Shown: positions 25,901 through 35,188 of the stretch, in pieces
Position numbering within the stretch: the stretch's first letter is position 1
Layout: each line of letters starts with the position of its first letter
NCBI GenBank assembly: GCA_035582835.1
Contig: JAYKAV010002508.1
Span: forward strand, 204,993 to 268,992
Length of the DNA: 64,000 nt
DNA from: Phoebastria nigripes
Lineage: Eukaryota > Chordata > Aves > Procellariiformes > Diomedeidae
Direction: 5' to 3'
Notes under the pieces: generated by a model
Told to the model about the DNA's origin: nothing
What the model saw: the letters and a program-made list of their open reading frames with translations, nothing else
Database searches by the model: none
Position numbers and translations under genes: made by a program

Positions 25901-27660
25901 ACTGCATTCACAAAAGAAATCACAAAAAATTCCAAGAGGACACACTATCCTATAAGTGCCTCTCGCAAAAACTTTTGCAACTGCTTCTGAGGTATACATA
26001 TCCACATTTCCATGGTAGTCTAATGAAAGGGAGCAAAAGAAGAACAAAACAAACAACAACAAAAAACCCCAAACATTTGCTTTAATACCAGAGCGAAAAA
26101 CACTGGTAGATATTTCAATGCTAAATACATACATTGCTTTAAAAAAGAGAAGAAAAAATAACNCTCCTTTCCTTCCAAGCTATCTTTTAAATGAAAGCAT
26201 TTCAGGTGTTATAACCAGTAAAACATCTAGCCGAGATTGCCTCTCAGTGAAGAGAGCTTTGTCAGTCTACTCAGTTTAAGATATGACCCTTATACACTTT
26301 GGCTAAAAAATGCTGTCATTTACACAGGTGTACATACACTGACGCAAGTCTCCAGATTTACACAGGTGTGACAGAAGAATTTGGCAGAGTTTTGCTAATT
26401 TTAAACAATAAAAAAAATCAGATCAGCTTTTGCAGTTGGTTACAGTTGTATCAATCCATAATACGTTTGGTGCTGATGGCACTGCTCCACAGCTTGTTAA
26501 TGAAACTAAGAATTTCGCATACTGTGTCCAACTAGAGATGGCAACTGAACCTAAGACTGCTACAATTAAAATCCTCAAGTTTCTTTAAAAAAAATTATTA
26601 ATTTATTGTTTTGTACTCTTTTCAGTTTTGTATTAATTTTTGAAAGAAACCTTAACACAGTCTAGTTTTATAACCTGTTATTCCTATCATCATTGTTTTA
26701 CCAGTATACACAGTGTCCCATTAGTACAGCATTTTCATACAATAAATGGAACCATATTATTTTAAATCACCANATTTGTTCATAAAGCCGCAGAACATTG
26801 GCAGGACAACTGAAAAGCAGGTATTGTGTCTTGGAACATTTTTTAACATCTCTGTCCATTTATTACTTTTCAGCTTGGTCGTGTCCCTTTGTAGTTCTTC
26901 CAAGCTTGCTTGCTGCACCTGAAGTAATAAAAATGTGCCAATATGAGTGATTTCAGGTTTGGTTCAGATCCTAGATCTACTGGCCATGCTAACCCGTATG
27001 ACTCTGTAAAAGACTGCCAGTTAGATGTGCAATACAGGAAAAACCATGCAGTTTTTAAGTCTTTTACAGGTAATTTTCAGCTGTTTGGCCAACTTTAAAT
27101 TATTTAGGTGACTCAAAATGAAACAGGAGAAATAAAAGGGACAGCTTATTTGAAGTGGGTTGTGCTTATATCAAGTTTCCTTTGCTTAAATGGAGTGACA
27201 CAAATGTCAGCCCAACAGGTTCACTGCTAAACTGACACCATAATGAAGGGGTAATCAGGCCCAGGACAACCTAGTATCAGTTTTTGATACATTTGCAAAA
27301 TATTTAAGCAGTATTCGATGTTTCCACTAAATCAGAATGTATTTTGGAAACAGAGAGGGGAGGTGGGAATCTGAATAAACATATCTGGGAAAAAAAGATA
27401 ATTCAGGTCTGAAGGGTCATTCCCTTCAGTAGAAGTGCAGCGGATTGCTCTTCCTGGATCTAACAGTAGGGGCGTGGGAAGCTTTCAGATGTCACAGGGT
27501 TGTAGATAACATTTGAACATATGATTAGCTTTCGTGAGCTGTCTTTAGAAACCTTACATTTTTCCCCCCCGCACCTTAGCCAGAGATCCTTCCCTTGAGG
27601 TTTCAGGACACTTAAAATGTTGCTTTGACAAAAATCAAGGATGTGGAGAAGTTTTTCCTG
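19991..27660. other. Intergenic sequence between FGF6 and FGF23
   Basis: No protein-coding or RNA gene is recognised in this AT-rich stretch. It holds scattered homopolymer runs, a small GC-rich patch at about 21410-21540, a MITE-like phrase near 26315-26388 and several Ns. FGF regulatory elements could lie here, but none can be identified without cross-species alignment. Confidence 0.5.
26315..26388. repeat. Possible MITE-like relic
   Basis: The repeated phrase ATTTACACAGGTGT occurs twice (about 26318-26331 and 26356-26369) and is followed by AGAAGAATTTGGC. This resembles the half-palindrome wording of common sauropsid short elements (GATTTACACCAGTGTAA followed by GAATTTGGCC). It is degenerate with uncertain limits. 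Confidence 0.3.
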
Positions 27661-27683
27661 TGTGATGTCACTTTGCTGCCCTT

Positions 27684-27689
27684 TATAAG
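27684..27689 (+). promoter_or_regulatory. FGF23: TATA box of FGF23
   Basis: TATAAG within CCCTTTATAAGCC lies 132 bp upstream of the FGF23 ATG, predicting transcription start near 27715 and a 5'UTR of about 100 nt. Mammalian FGF23 promoters are also TATA-type. A CRE-like TGATGTCA at 27663-27670 lies just upstream. Position and context are good, but there is no direct transcript evidence. Confidence 0.6.
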
Positions 27690-27815
27690 CCTCTGCAGAA
27701 AAGAAGGGAACCTATCTGAGGATTCACGCTCCAGACACAGGCGACCAAGGGAAAGCGAGGAGCACAGAGGCGTATCAAGTTGCAGATACCGACCAACCCC
27801 TAGGAACAGCGAGCC

Positions 27816-28038
27816 ATGCCGCAGACCAGTCCCTACAGCTGCCTGGGGTACACACTGCTGGTACTCTGTAGCCTGAAGGCTACCCTCGCCTTTCCCAACT
27901 CCTCTCCGCTGCTGAATCCCAGCTGGGGGAATGGAGATCACCTGATGCACCTCTACACAGATACAGAGAGGAACAGCTTCCATCTCCAAATCAACGCTGA
28001 TGGCTACGTTGATGGTGTTCCTCACCAAACCATTTACA
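27816..28038 (+). CDS. FGF23: FGF23 coding exon 1
   Basis: This exon has 223 coding nt: residues 1-74 plus the first base of Ser75 (phase 1). It covers the signal peptide and the first strands through [15 protein letters not shown] and ending HQTIY. Compared with human, two extra residues sit after SWG ([11 protein letters not shown] here, SWGGLIHL in human). The donor is GTAAGT at 28039. Confidence 0.97.
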
Positions 28039-31000
28039 GTAAGTAGCTTGCTATGGACCCTCAGTCTTCATGGGAGCAGGGGAGGGAGAACAAGACTTTT
28101 GTTTTCTCACTACCTCTAAAAAATCTCCTCCTCTTATTAGGCAGGCAGACAGAGGAGTATAGCTATGGGATGGAAAATATACATAATTATAATCCTCCTT
28201 TTCTTTAACAAATAAACAAAATCGCTCCAAAGAGATATAGAGGATGGGGAATTTCATTCCTCACTTAAGAGAAGTGAAGTCCTATGGTTCCTGTGGTACT
28301 CTGCAAGCAAAAACTACCTGAATTATCCTTCACATCATGATTTTACCCACAGCTTCTTGTGGAAGTTCCTATTAGAGGTTGGTGATGACATCCCCCAAAT
28401 CACTACTTCCCATTGCAGTGACAGTATTACCAAAGGAACTGCACTGAAGGGACCCACCACAGCAGTGGTGGAAAACCAATAGCATCCGTCAAATCTTTAT
28501 TTTGGGGTAGAGAGCTGATAACTACTAAAACTAACTCTGATGTGCATAGAACATGGGTATGCAAAGGTCAATTGAAAAACGGGAAACTACAAAAGGCCAG
28601 ACTGTCATAAAAGAAGCGCTAAGCCTTTTTGGTTCATGAGAAGTAACTATTCCCCACTGTAACTAAAAGGTTTTCAAATTGTCTCATCAGTTTATTTTCA
28701 TGAAAAACTATGGTATTCTTCTTCCTTTGCTGAATAACTGGCCCAAATGCTATAGTTAGTAGAAAAATGGGGTTTTTTTAAGACTTAGGGTTCTTTCATA
28801 GCATTTCAAAAGTACTTCTCTTTTAGCAGCACCCAAATCACAAGTAGCTAGGCATCATAAAGTCATGTTTATTATTATTGCTGCATAGTGTCTTCTTCAT
28901 CCACTCAATTAAAAATGTAAGCATATGTAATGATGTTTTTATGTAAGTATATAAGGAGCAAGGGATGTTTTTAAAAGTTATAATTTAATCAAGGACAAAA
29001 AAGGATCAAGTTCTGCTATTTTTTTTTTTTTTTAGGAATTACTAATGAAACACTTGTAGGGATGCTTGCACTGTCTTGTTGTTATTCTTCCTGCGTATTT
29101 AAAGGTTTTATAAAACTCATTTTAGGTATGTTGGTCAAGAACCAGTGTGATGTTTTAGAGAACAACAGCCAGCAAAATACCATGTTTTGCCCGTATCTGC
29201 CATAAAGCACATACACCAGTATTTGGAATGGTGGAGCAGGAAGGGTGCAAATCAGACAACGAAAGGGGTCATGAAAAGGAGGGTGACTGAATCTCTGCCA
29301 GGTCACCACAGTACTACTGAGACACCGGATAAATGAGAAGTGCAAAGTTCTGCACCGGGGCTGCAATAACCCCCTGCAGCTACACAGGCTGGGAGGAGGC
29401 TGGGTGTGTACAGCCCTCCTGGGTAGGATCTGAGGGTTACAGCTGGCACCAAGTCAAACGTAAGTCAACAGCACACTCACTTTGAAAGGAAGGCAAACCA
29501 GCTACTGTGGTCAGCAGATCAGGGAAAGCTGTTATTCCCACTTTACTCAGCACTGGTGAAGCAGCTCTTGGAGCACTATAGCTACCCCAGTTCAAGATGG
29601 ATGTGGAGAAACTGGAGCTGGTCTGGCAGAGGGTTTTCAGGATGGTCAGGGGCCTTGAGCACAATCTATCGGGAAAGGTTGAGGGAGCTGGGCTTGTTTA
29701 GTATAGCAAAAAGGAGGTTAAGGATAGTTTAATACCACAGGGCAGTCACAAAGATGAGGGAGACAAACTCCCCTTGGTCGTGGCCGATGACAGAACTAAA
29801 GGCAATGCCCACAGACTGTGGTTTGGGACTTCAGAGGGGATGTTAGGGAAAAAACCTTGCCTTTGGGAGGTTAGTGCAGCACTAGAACAGGGCACCTGGA
29901 GAGGTGGTGGCATCTCCATCCTGGGAGCTTTCCAAAACTCAGACAGACAAAGCCACAGCTAACCTGATCTAGGGTGGGCAATAGTCCCAGGTCATGTGGG
30001 AGGTTGGTTCAGACCCCCAGAGGACACTTCCAGCCAGAGCACCTGTGGATCTGTAAGGCAACGATGCAGTGTCGAACTGGGTCCTGGATTTGACATCTTT
30101 GTTTTTCTAAACAGGTGCCCTAATGATCAAGTCCGAGGGTGCTGGCTCAGTAATAATCACAGGTGTGAAGAGTGGACGCTACCTATGTATGGACATGAAA
30201 GGAAATATTTTTGGTTCGGTGAGTGACCTTTACTAAGACTCAAGACTGAAAGGCAGGTGCAGTCTGCTGCTGTGGGGCCTATTTTCTCAGCTAGGGCAAA
30301 TCTGTATAGCTACAGCAGGAGGATGCAGATTTAAGCGAGCTGAGGACCTGCCACTTAGGTTAAACTTTCCTCTCTTCTTTGATTGTATTGAGTTGTAGAG
30401 CTGACAAAAATCATCTGAGTTCCTGCTTGGGTAAAAGAGGGCAGAATGAGATCCCGTGATGGACCAATCTGAATTCCTGCTGTAGCGTAGAGCCACGGGT
30501 TGGGAGTAGCTCAAACAATGCAGCCCTCTGAAAGAAAACAATGTTATCGTTGTAATACCTTTGCTGAAAACACAGGCATGCATCTCAGATCTACATTTGA
30601 CTAAGCCCGAGTTGTCTGAGTTACAGATCAGAAAAACACCTGCTGCAAGATCTCATCCCTCTTTAATCAGCACTTGTCATTCACCAAATCCCTCTGCTCA
30701 CAGGTGTCATTTTTTTTTCCCTAAGCATTACTTTAGTCAAGAGGACTGCGTGTTCAACCACAGGACGCTGGAAAATGGATATGATGTGTACCAATCTCCC
30801 AAACACAACTTCCTGGTTAGCTTAGGCAGAGTTAAACAAACTTTCTTCCCTGGTATGAATCCACCACCATACTCCCAGTTTTTGTCCAGGAGAAATGAAA
30901 TCCCTTTGTTCCGATTCAACACACCTGAGCCCCACAGAAATACTAGAAGTGCAGATATTGATCCAATGGATCCTCACCAGATCCTGGTCCCACAGAGAAA

Positions 31001-31163
31001 GATCTCCACGTTCGGATCCCAGTTGCAGCAGCAAGCAGACTTTTCGCACGTGCCCAGAGAACCCATGAGAATCAACCAGAACGACGTGGTCAACCCAGAT
31101 GACCCACATGCTATGATGGATGCCAGGAGGTACGCAAGTCCTCGCTTTTATATTACAAGATAA
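27816..31163 (+). CDS. FGF23: FGF23, fibroblast growth factor 23 (whole coding span, 3 exons)
   Basis: The exons 27816-28038, 30115-30218 and 30726-31163 join to 765 nt, or 254 aa plus stop; human FGF23 is 251 aa. FGF23 is the bone-derived endocrine FGF that lowers serum phosphate and 1,25-dihydroxyvitamin D through FGFR-alpha-Klotho in the kidney. The sequence shows a signal peptide at residues 1-25 (cleavage before FPNSSPLL) and a sequon at Asn28. The trefoil core includes Cys99 and Cys117, equivalent to human Cys95/Cys113, and the signature [19 protein letters not shown]. The proprotein-convertase site is R180-N-T-R183 before Ser184, equivalent to human R176-R179. The 71-residue tail has two similar DPH-containing Klotho-binding repeats. 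No tail cysteine is present, whereas human has two. The ATG at 27816 has G at -3 and begins the only frame with a signal peptide. Confidence 0.97.
28039..30114 (+). other. FGF23: FGF23 intron 1
   Basis: This is a 2,076-bp GT-AG intron, phase 1, with acceptor CTAAACAG. Its last third is largely a diverged CR1 fragment ending within 80 bp of exon 2. The front part is AT-rich with a T-run near 29019-29034. Confidence 0.92.
29300..30035 (+). mobile_element. CR1 LINE fragment inside FGF23 intron 1
   Basis: This is a diverged, sense-orientation CR1 copy. Landmarks in order are GAGAAGTGCAAAGTTCTGCA, GCAATAACCCCCTGCAGC, TACACAGGCTGGGAGGAGG, GTTGAGGGAGCTGGGCTTGT, GGCACCTGGAGAGGTGGTGG and a 3' end resembling the family's TCCAGAGGTCCCTTCCAGCC. 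It is the longest CR1 relic in the window and extends further 5' than the others. It carries no intact reading frame. The left boundary is uncertain by tens of bases. Confidence 0.85.
30115..30218 (+). CDS. FGF23: FGF23 coding exon 2
   Basis: This 104-nt exon encodes residues 75-109. It completes Ser75 and reads [20 protein letters not shown], then [14 protein letters not shown]. It contains Cys99 and ends in phase 0 at a GTGAGT donor. Its length and phases match FGF6 exon 2 exactly. Confidence 0.97.
30219..30725 (+). other. FGF23: FGF23 intron 2
   Basis: This is a 507-bp GT-AG intron, phase 0. The acceptor has a run of nine T's followed by CCCTAAG. An earlier CACAG at about 30700-30704 would shift the frame, so it is not the coding acceptor. 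Confidence 0.93.
30726..31163 (+). CDS. FGF23: FGF23 coding exon 3 with stop codon
   Basis: This exon has 438 nt encoding residues 110-254 plus a TAA stop. It begins [20 protein letters not shown] and carries Cys117, the FGF23-specific [16 protein letters not shown] stretch, the convertase site RNTR before Ser184, and the tail. In the tail, [13 protein letters not shown] (184-196) and [13 protein letters not shown] (232-244) are related repeats. The frame is intact. Confidence 0.97.
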   Translation, partial: HYFSQEDCVFNHRTLENGYDVYQSPKHNFLVSLGRVKQTFFPGMNPPPYSQFLSRRNEIPLFRFNTPEPHRNTRSADIDPMDPHQILVPQRKISTFGSQLQQQADFSHVPREPMRINQNDVVNPDDPHAMMDARRYASPRFYITR

Positions 31164-32813
31164 CTATGGCACTGCCACTTGCAAATTGAAGACATGGGCG
31201 AATGGGCCAATATAATAGGCAAAAGGAACTGTCTAGCACACTCAGTCTGAATGTCAAAATGGCTATTAGAAACCTGAAAGACATTGGGAAAAAATCCTTA
31301 ATTTCAAATTTTCTACTTACAGATGACAGTTTACTGAAAAAACAAGTTGGACATTTTCCAGTTGGGGCTCTGTTTTACTGGAAAGAAGATACATTTTTGA
31401 AAAAAATAATACAAACCAAACATTTTAGGGTCTGAATCACCTTAAGTATGCATCAGTGAAAAAAAGAATTCACTTGAATGAAACAAGAAACCAATGTTAT
31501 GTTACTGAGGTAACTGGGAAGAGATCTGGAGCATCTGAGATTCCAACAGAGACAGGGAATCCTCTTACTAGCACCATCCCTGGCTGTGCAAGCACAGCAG
31601 ACAAACCAACTGATGGTGTGTTATATTATTGTATAAAAATTGCTATATATGTTTTTAGCTGTTAAGTTGGAGCTTCAGTCTCTTTTCACACCCACACGAG
31701 TCAAAAAGTGACTACTCTGCTGTCATAGGAGTCACACACATGGAAAACTGGAGTAACTGACAGGAGAACAGGACAGGATCAAATGGTCTTGTGTAGAAGG
31801 AGTCATTTCTGACACTTATTGAATCCATGCTGAGGTTTGGGAAAAAAAAAGAGAGTCTTACTGTCTCTCAAGTGCTTCACTATCACACTTCTATATTCAC
31901 TAAATTCTAGCATCACAATATGGAAATACAATGTAGAGACATTCATTAGTTTTGCATATTTCCAACCCAGAGAGAAGTACCAGGATTACTAATAATCAAT
32001 AGTGTGTTAAACAGGATGGTTTGTTTTGCACACTGCTGAACTGTACAGGGGAAAAAAAATCCAAAAAATGATGCCTTATAGGCATCAGACTATTAATAGC
32101 TCATGAAGACTCTCATCTAATGAGCGAAAATTAGGTTTGTATTTAGAAAAGGAGAATCTAAGTTTAGCATCCATGTTTCTATTTAGTTCTGAGCAGGTAT
32201 CAGATGCTTTATACTTGTAAGAGTGAAATTACTTCAATATTAATCAGGAGATCTCTAATGTTGACAAAACATTTTCCCTACATCGGTATATGTTATGGGT
32301 AAGTTTATTTATCAGAATCTAACCTCCATATATACATCTGAAGTTTGCAAATCTTTAGTTAAGATGCGATATCTGCAGAGCAGAGCTTTTTATTGTAATT
32401 TAGGTGTCAAATTGTTAGCTGGTAGAATTCAGTATATCTTGATTGGTCTTAATGGAGCTATATTCATTTCCACAAGAATTCTGAAAATTGTGTACATGCT
32501 TAGCTATTTTTCTCCCTTATTTCTTTTCATTTTTATTCCATCCTCCTGTAATCTTAAATCTGTGTCATTTTGAAAAAGTTATTCTTGATGTACTCTGCAG
32601 AAATCAATAGCAAGGTACCGATGAGCTGCACAAAAATCCAGCGTGGTAGATATTTGAGAAGAGCTTTTTATTTTGGTGTGTGTGCATTTTCTGCATGTCA
32701 AGATGCAGATTCTTCTATTTTGTTTATTTAGTATATTTAACAGCCTGACAACAGTCTGAAAATGGTACATTTGACCCAAGTGTGCTCATAGCAATAATGC
32801 AAAAGACATTAGG

Positions 32814-32907
32814 CTAGATTCTGGTCCTGTTCTTTTTTCTGTCTCGTGAAGTAATTCACTGAAGCCACTGGAGTTACAGCAGTGTAACAAAATCAGAATA
32901 AGGCCCC
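32814..32907. repeat. MITE-like palindromic relic
   Basis: The left end CTAGATTCTGG mirrors the right end CAGAATAAGGCCC as an imperfect inverted repeat. The inside contains GTAATTCACTGAAGCCACTG then GAGTTACAGCAGTGTAAC, wording typical of abundant short palindromic elements of sauropsid genomes. It is not a coding feature. Confidence 0.45.
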
Positions 32908-33833
32908 TGTGTTTCTTGCTTTCATTGAAATTGTTCTGGATTTAGCGCAGGGTCTGTCCTGCCGACAGCATTTAAAATAATCTCTTTTTTTTTCTATATA
33001 TGTATATATACGCAATATCTCTTTATCTACAACATCCAAGTTGCTACGTTAGAAAAGTCATAGGGCCTGGTTCTGCTGTTAGAATAGTTTTCCTATGTGG
33101 AGTGATTCCTAATTCATGTAAGTTCTTAGGAGCACAGGACAAGCCAAATGATTAGGACTAGACCAAGAGTTCTGTCTCATAATTTGTTGGTTTTCATCCT
33201 CTAAACTCATCATGTTTTTGATTAGTTTCAAAAGGAAAGGAGTGATTCTAACAGATTTAGGAGAATTGCAGGGCAGGCGGATAGTTGTGTATTTTCTTGC
33301 TTATTCAAAATACAGCAAGACTTTTTACCTTGCTGTCTATACAGTGGAGAGGTGTGATTTTATTTATATGTTCTAGTTTAATAATTTTACTTGATTCCTA
33401 TACCATTCTTCTTGGCTTTTGCTCCTTGAGAACTCCGGACTGCAATGACACGAGCAAAGTTTTCATTTTGCATAAATTGTTGTAAGCTCCACAGAGCTCT
33501 CTAGGACTCCCAGTCAACAGACCTACAACAATTTGAATCATGAAAAGTTCTGCCTCGATCCATATCAAACTTTGATGAGCAATGTCGGTNGGGTTAAATC
33601 TCTATACCATCTCTATATTCATACATTAGAACAAAGTAAGAAGAGTTGCTTATTCCATCAGTAGCCAGGGGACTTAGTCCCTAAGCTAAGAGTGTATGCA
33701 CAGTGGATTTTGCATCAAAAAACATATTTGTAACTATAGAGAACTGTATCAAAATGTCAAAAGAATTAATTCTTCAAAGGAGATGCTGGCCATCACCAGC
33801 TAGTAAGAAAGCATTACTTATTTATATTGCAAT

Positions 33834-33892
33834 ATTTATTTATTTATTTGAGTGGGTCTTAAGTTCCACAGAATATTTATAAATATTTATAA
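33834..33892 (+). promoter_or_regulatory. FGF23: AU-rich element in the probable FGF23 3'UTR
   Basis: Three overlapping ATTTA pentamers sit in one run of ATTTATTTATTTATTTG (33834-33850), followed by two AATATTTAT copies near 33872-33889. The element lies about 40-100 nt upstream of the poly(A) signal. Overlapping AUUUA pentamers of this kind recruit mRNA-decay factors in short-lived cytokine and hormone mRNAs. That role for FGF23 here is inference. Confidence 0.5.
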
Positions 33893-33931
33893 CAATGTAT
33901 TATAGAGACTGTTTCCTTTTATAAAAGTACC

Positions 33932-33937
33932 AATAAA
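33932..33937 (+). promoter_or_regulatory. FGF23: Probable FGF23 poly(A) signal
   Basis: This is a canonical AATAAA on the sense strand, with the cleavage site expected near 33950-33965. A GT-containing stretch (GGTGGATTCTGCATTGTTTG) follows and would fit the downstream element. It is the first well-placed AATAAA noticed after the FGF23 stop. Confidence 0.5.
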
Positions 33938-35161
33938 CTTTTCCTTCTCTCCAAATGGTGGATTCTGCATTGTTTGTTCAAGCTCCCCATTCCAAAAGGA
34001 CTTGAGTGAACAAATGGTACTAGCTGTGTCTGAAAATTTTTGTGTCCCACTATCTCCTGTGATTTTCAGCCTCATAGGTTGCAGCTTCCTGGGTGTTTCA
34101 CGCACCACAACCATGAAAGTTCTGTGAAAGATGATGAGAAAAACAAAGTCTTAGTAGGTCTAGACTGACCATGAAGGGATTGTCACCTCTACTGGGAAAC
34201 TTCTTCTGCAACCCAAAAGCAATGGAGAACCACTGGTCTACCAGTCTTCAGTCCTGCTAGGAAATACTTGTGATCCTGCTCCAAGATCTTAGGGTAAAAG
34301 ATAGTTGGTAAATTACCATTGCTGCTCACTTACTGTGGCTCATACAAAATACTCTAACTCCATTCCTAGGGCTGTGCTAAGGCTCTGTTTTGCAGCAGAC
34401 AGGTCACAGATTGAATAAATTGCAGATACCATGCTCATAGTTCTTTCCTGCAATGGTTCCCAGGCCCACCAAGACCCAGCAGAGAGCTGCNAAATGGCAA
34501 GTGCCCATGGGTCTGNCAGATTATCTCCTCGCAGTGCTTCCCCTCACCACAGATACTCTATGGAGCTCTGTCGTAGTCTGTAGCATCATTTGCATCTGCT
34601 GTGGTGCCAATACCAAGAGAAGCATCATAATACCACCAGGTACCACAGTACTGTTGTACTTCGTGGGCAAGAGGACAGTGGTCTTCAGTGGGAGGGTGGT
34701 CAGGTAGGTGGGGAACTCTCCTCTCTTCTCCAAGATCCCTTTCTCCTCCCATTGCTAAAGTTTAGGTCCATGGACTTCAAAGGGGGAAGAAGCACAGCAG
34801 GAATGTGCAACAGAATTGAAGCATATGAGAAACTTAATAGATGCCAAGGTATCATAAAAAAATCAGCTGGTATCTTTTAGTCTCCCACACACTTGAAAGC
34901 TCAGTACTGCCTTGGGACTGTTCAAACTCATTCACAGTAAGCTGTGCACAGTGAAATAGGAAGAAAGCATGCTGCAGAGCAACCGTGGCCCCAGAAACCA
35001 TCTCTACCACCTCTCTCTCTTTCCAAGAGCAGGACAAACAGGAAGGTTTGTTCAGTTGTTGTCTCTCCTTGTCCAGGAAGCTTGCTCTGTTGTGAACTGA
35101 AACTGCAACTGGATCTTAAAGCAAGGAAAAAGTGCTGAGAATGAGGACCAAACCAAAGACT

Positions 35162-35188
35162 CCAAATTTTCCAAATTTTCCAAATTTT
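35162..35188. repeat. 9-bp tandem repeat, three copies
   Basis: The unit CCAAATTTT, with a slight edge variation, is repeated three times head to tail. It is too short to be more than a local slippage product. Confidence 0.85.

Larger units (their letters stand above)
31164..33955 (+). other. FGF23: Probable FGF23 3'UTR
   Basis: About 2.8 kb of AT-rich sequence runs from the stop codon to a good poly(A) signal at 33932. Mammalian FGF23 mRNA also has a long 3'UTR. It contains a MITE-like relic at 32814-32907 and a dense AU-rich element just before the poly(A) signal. The extent is inferred; an earlier polyadenylation site cannot be excluded. Confidence 0.5.
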
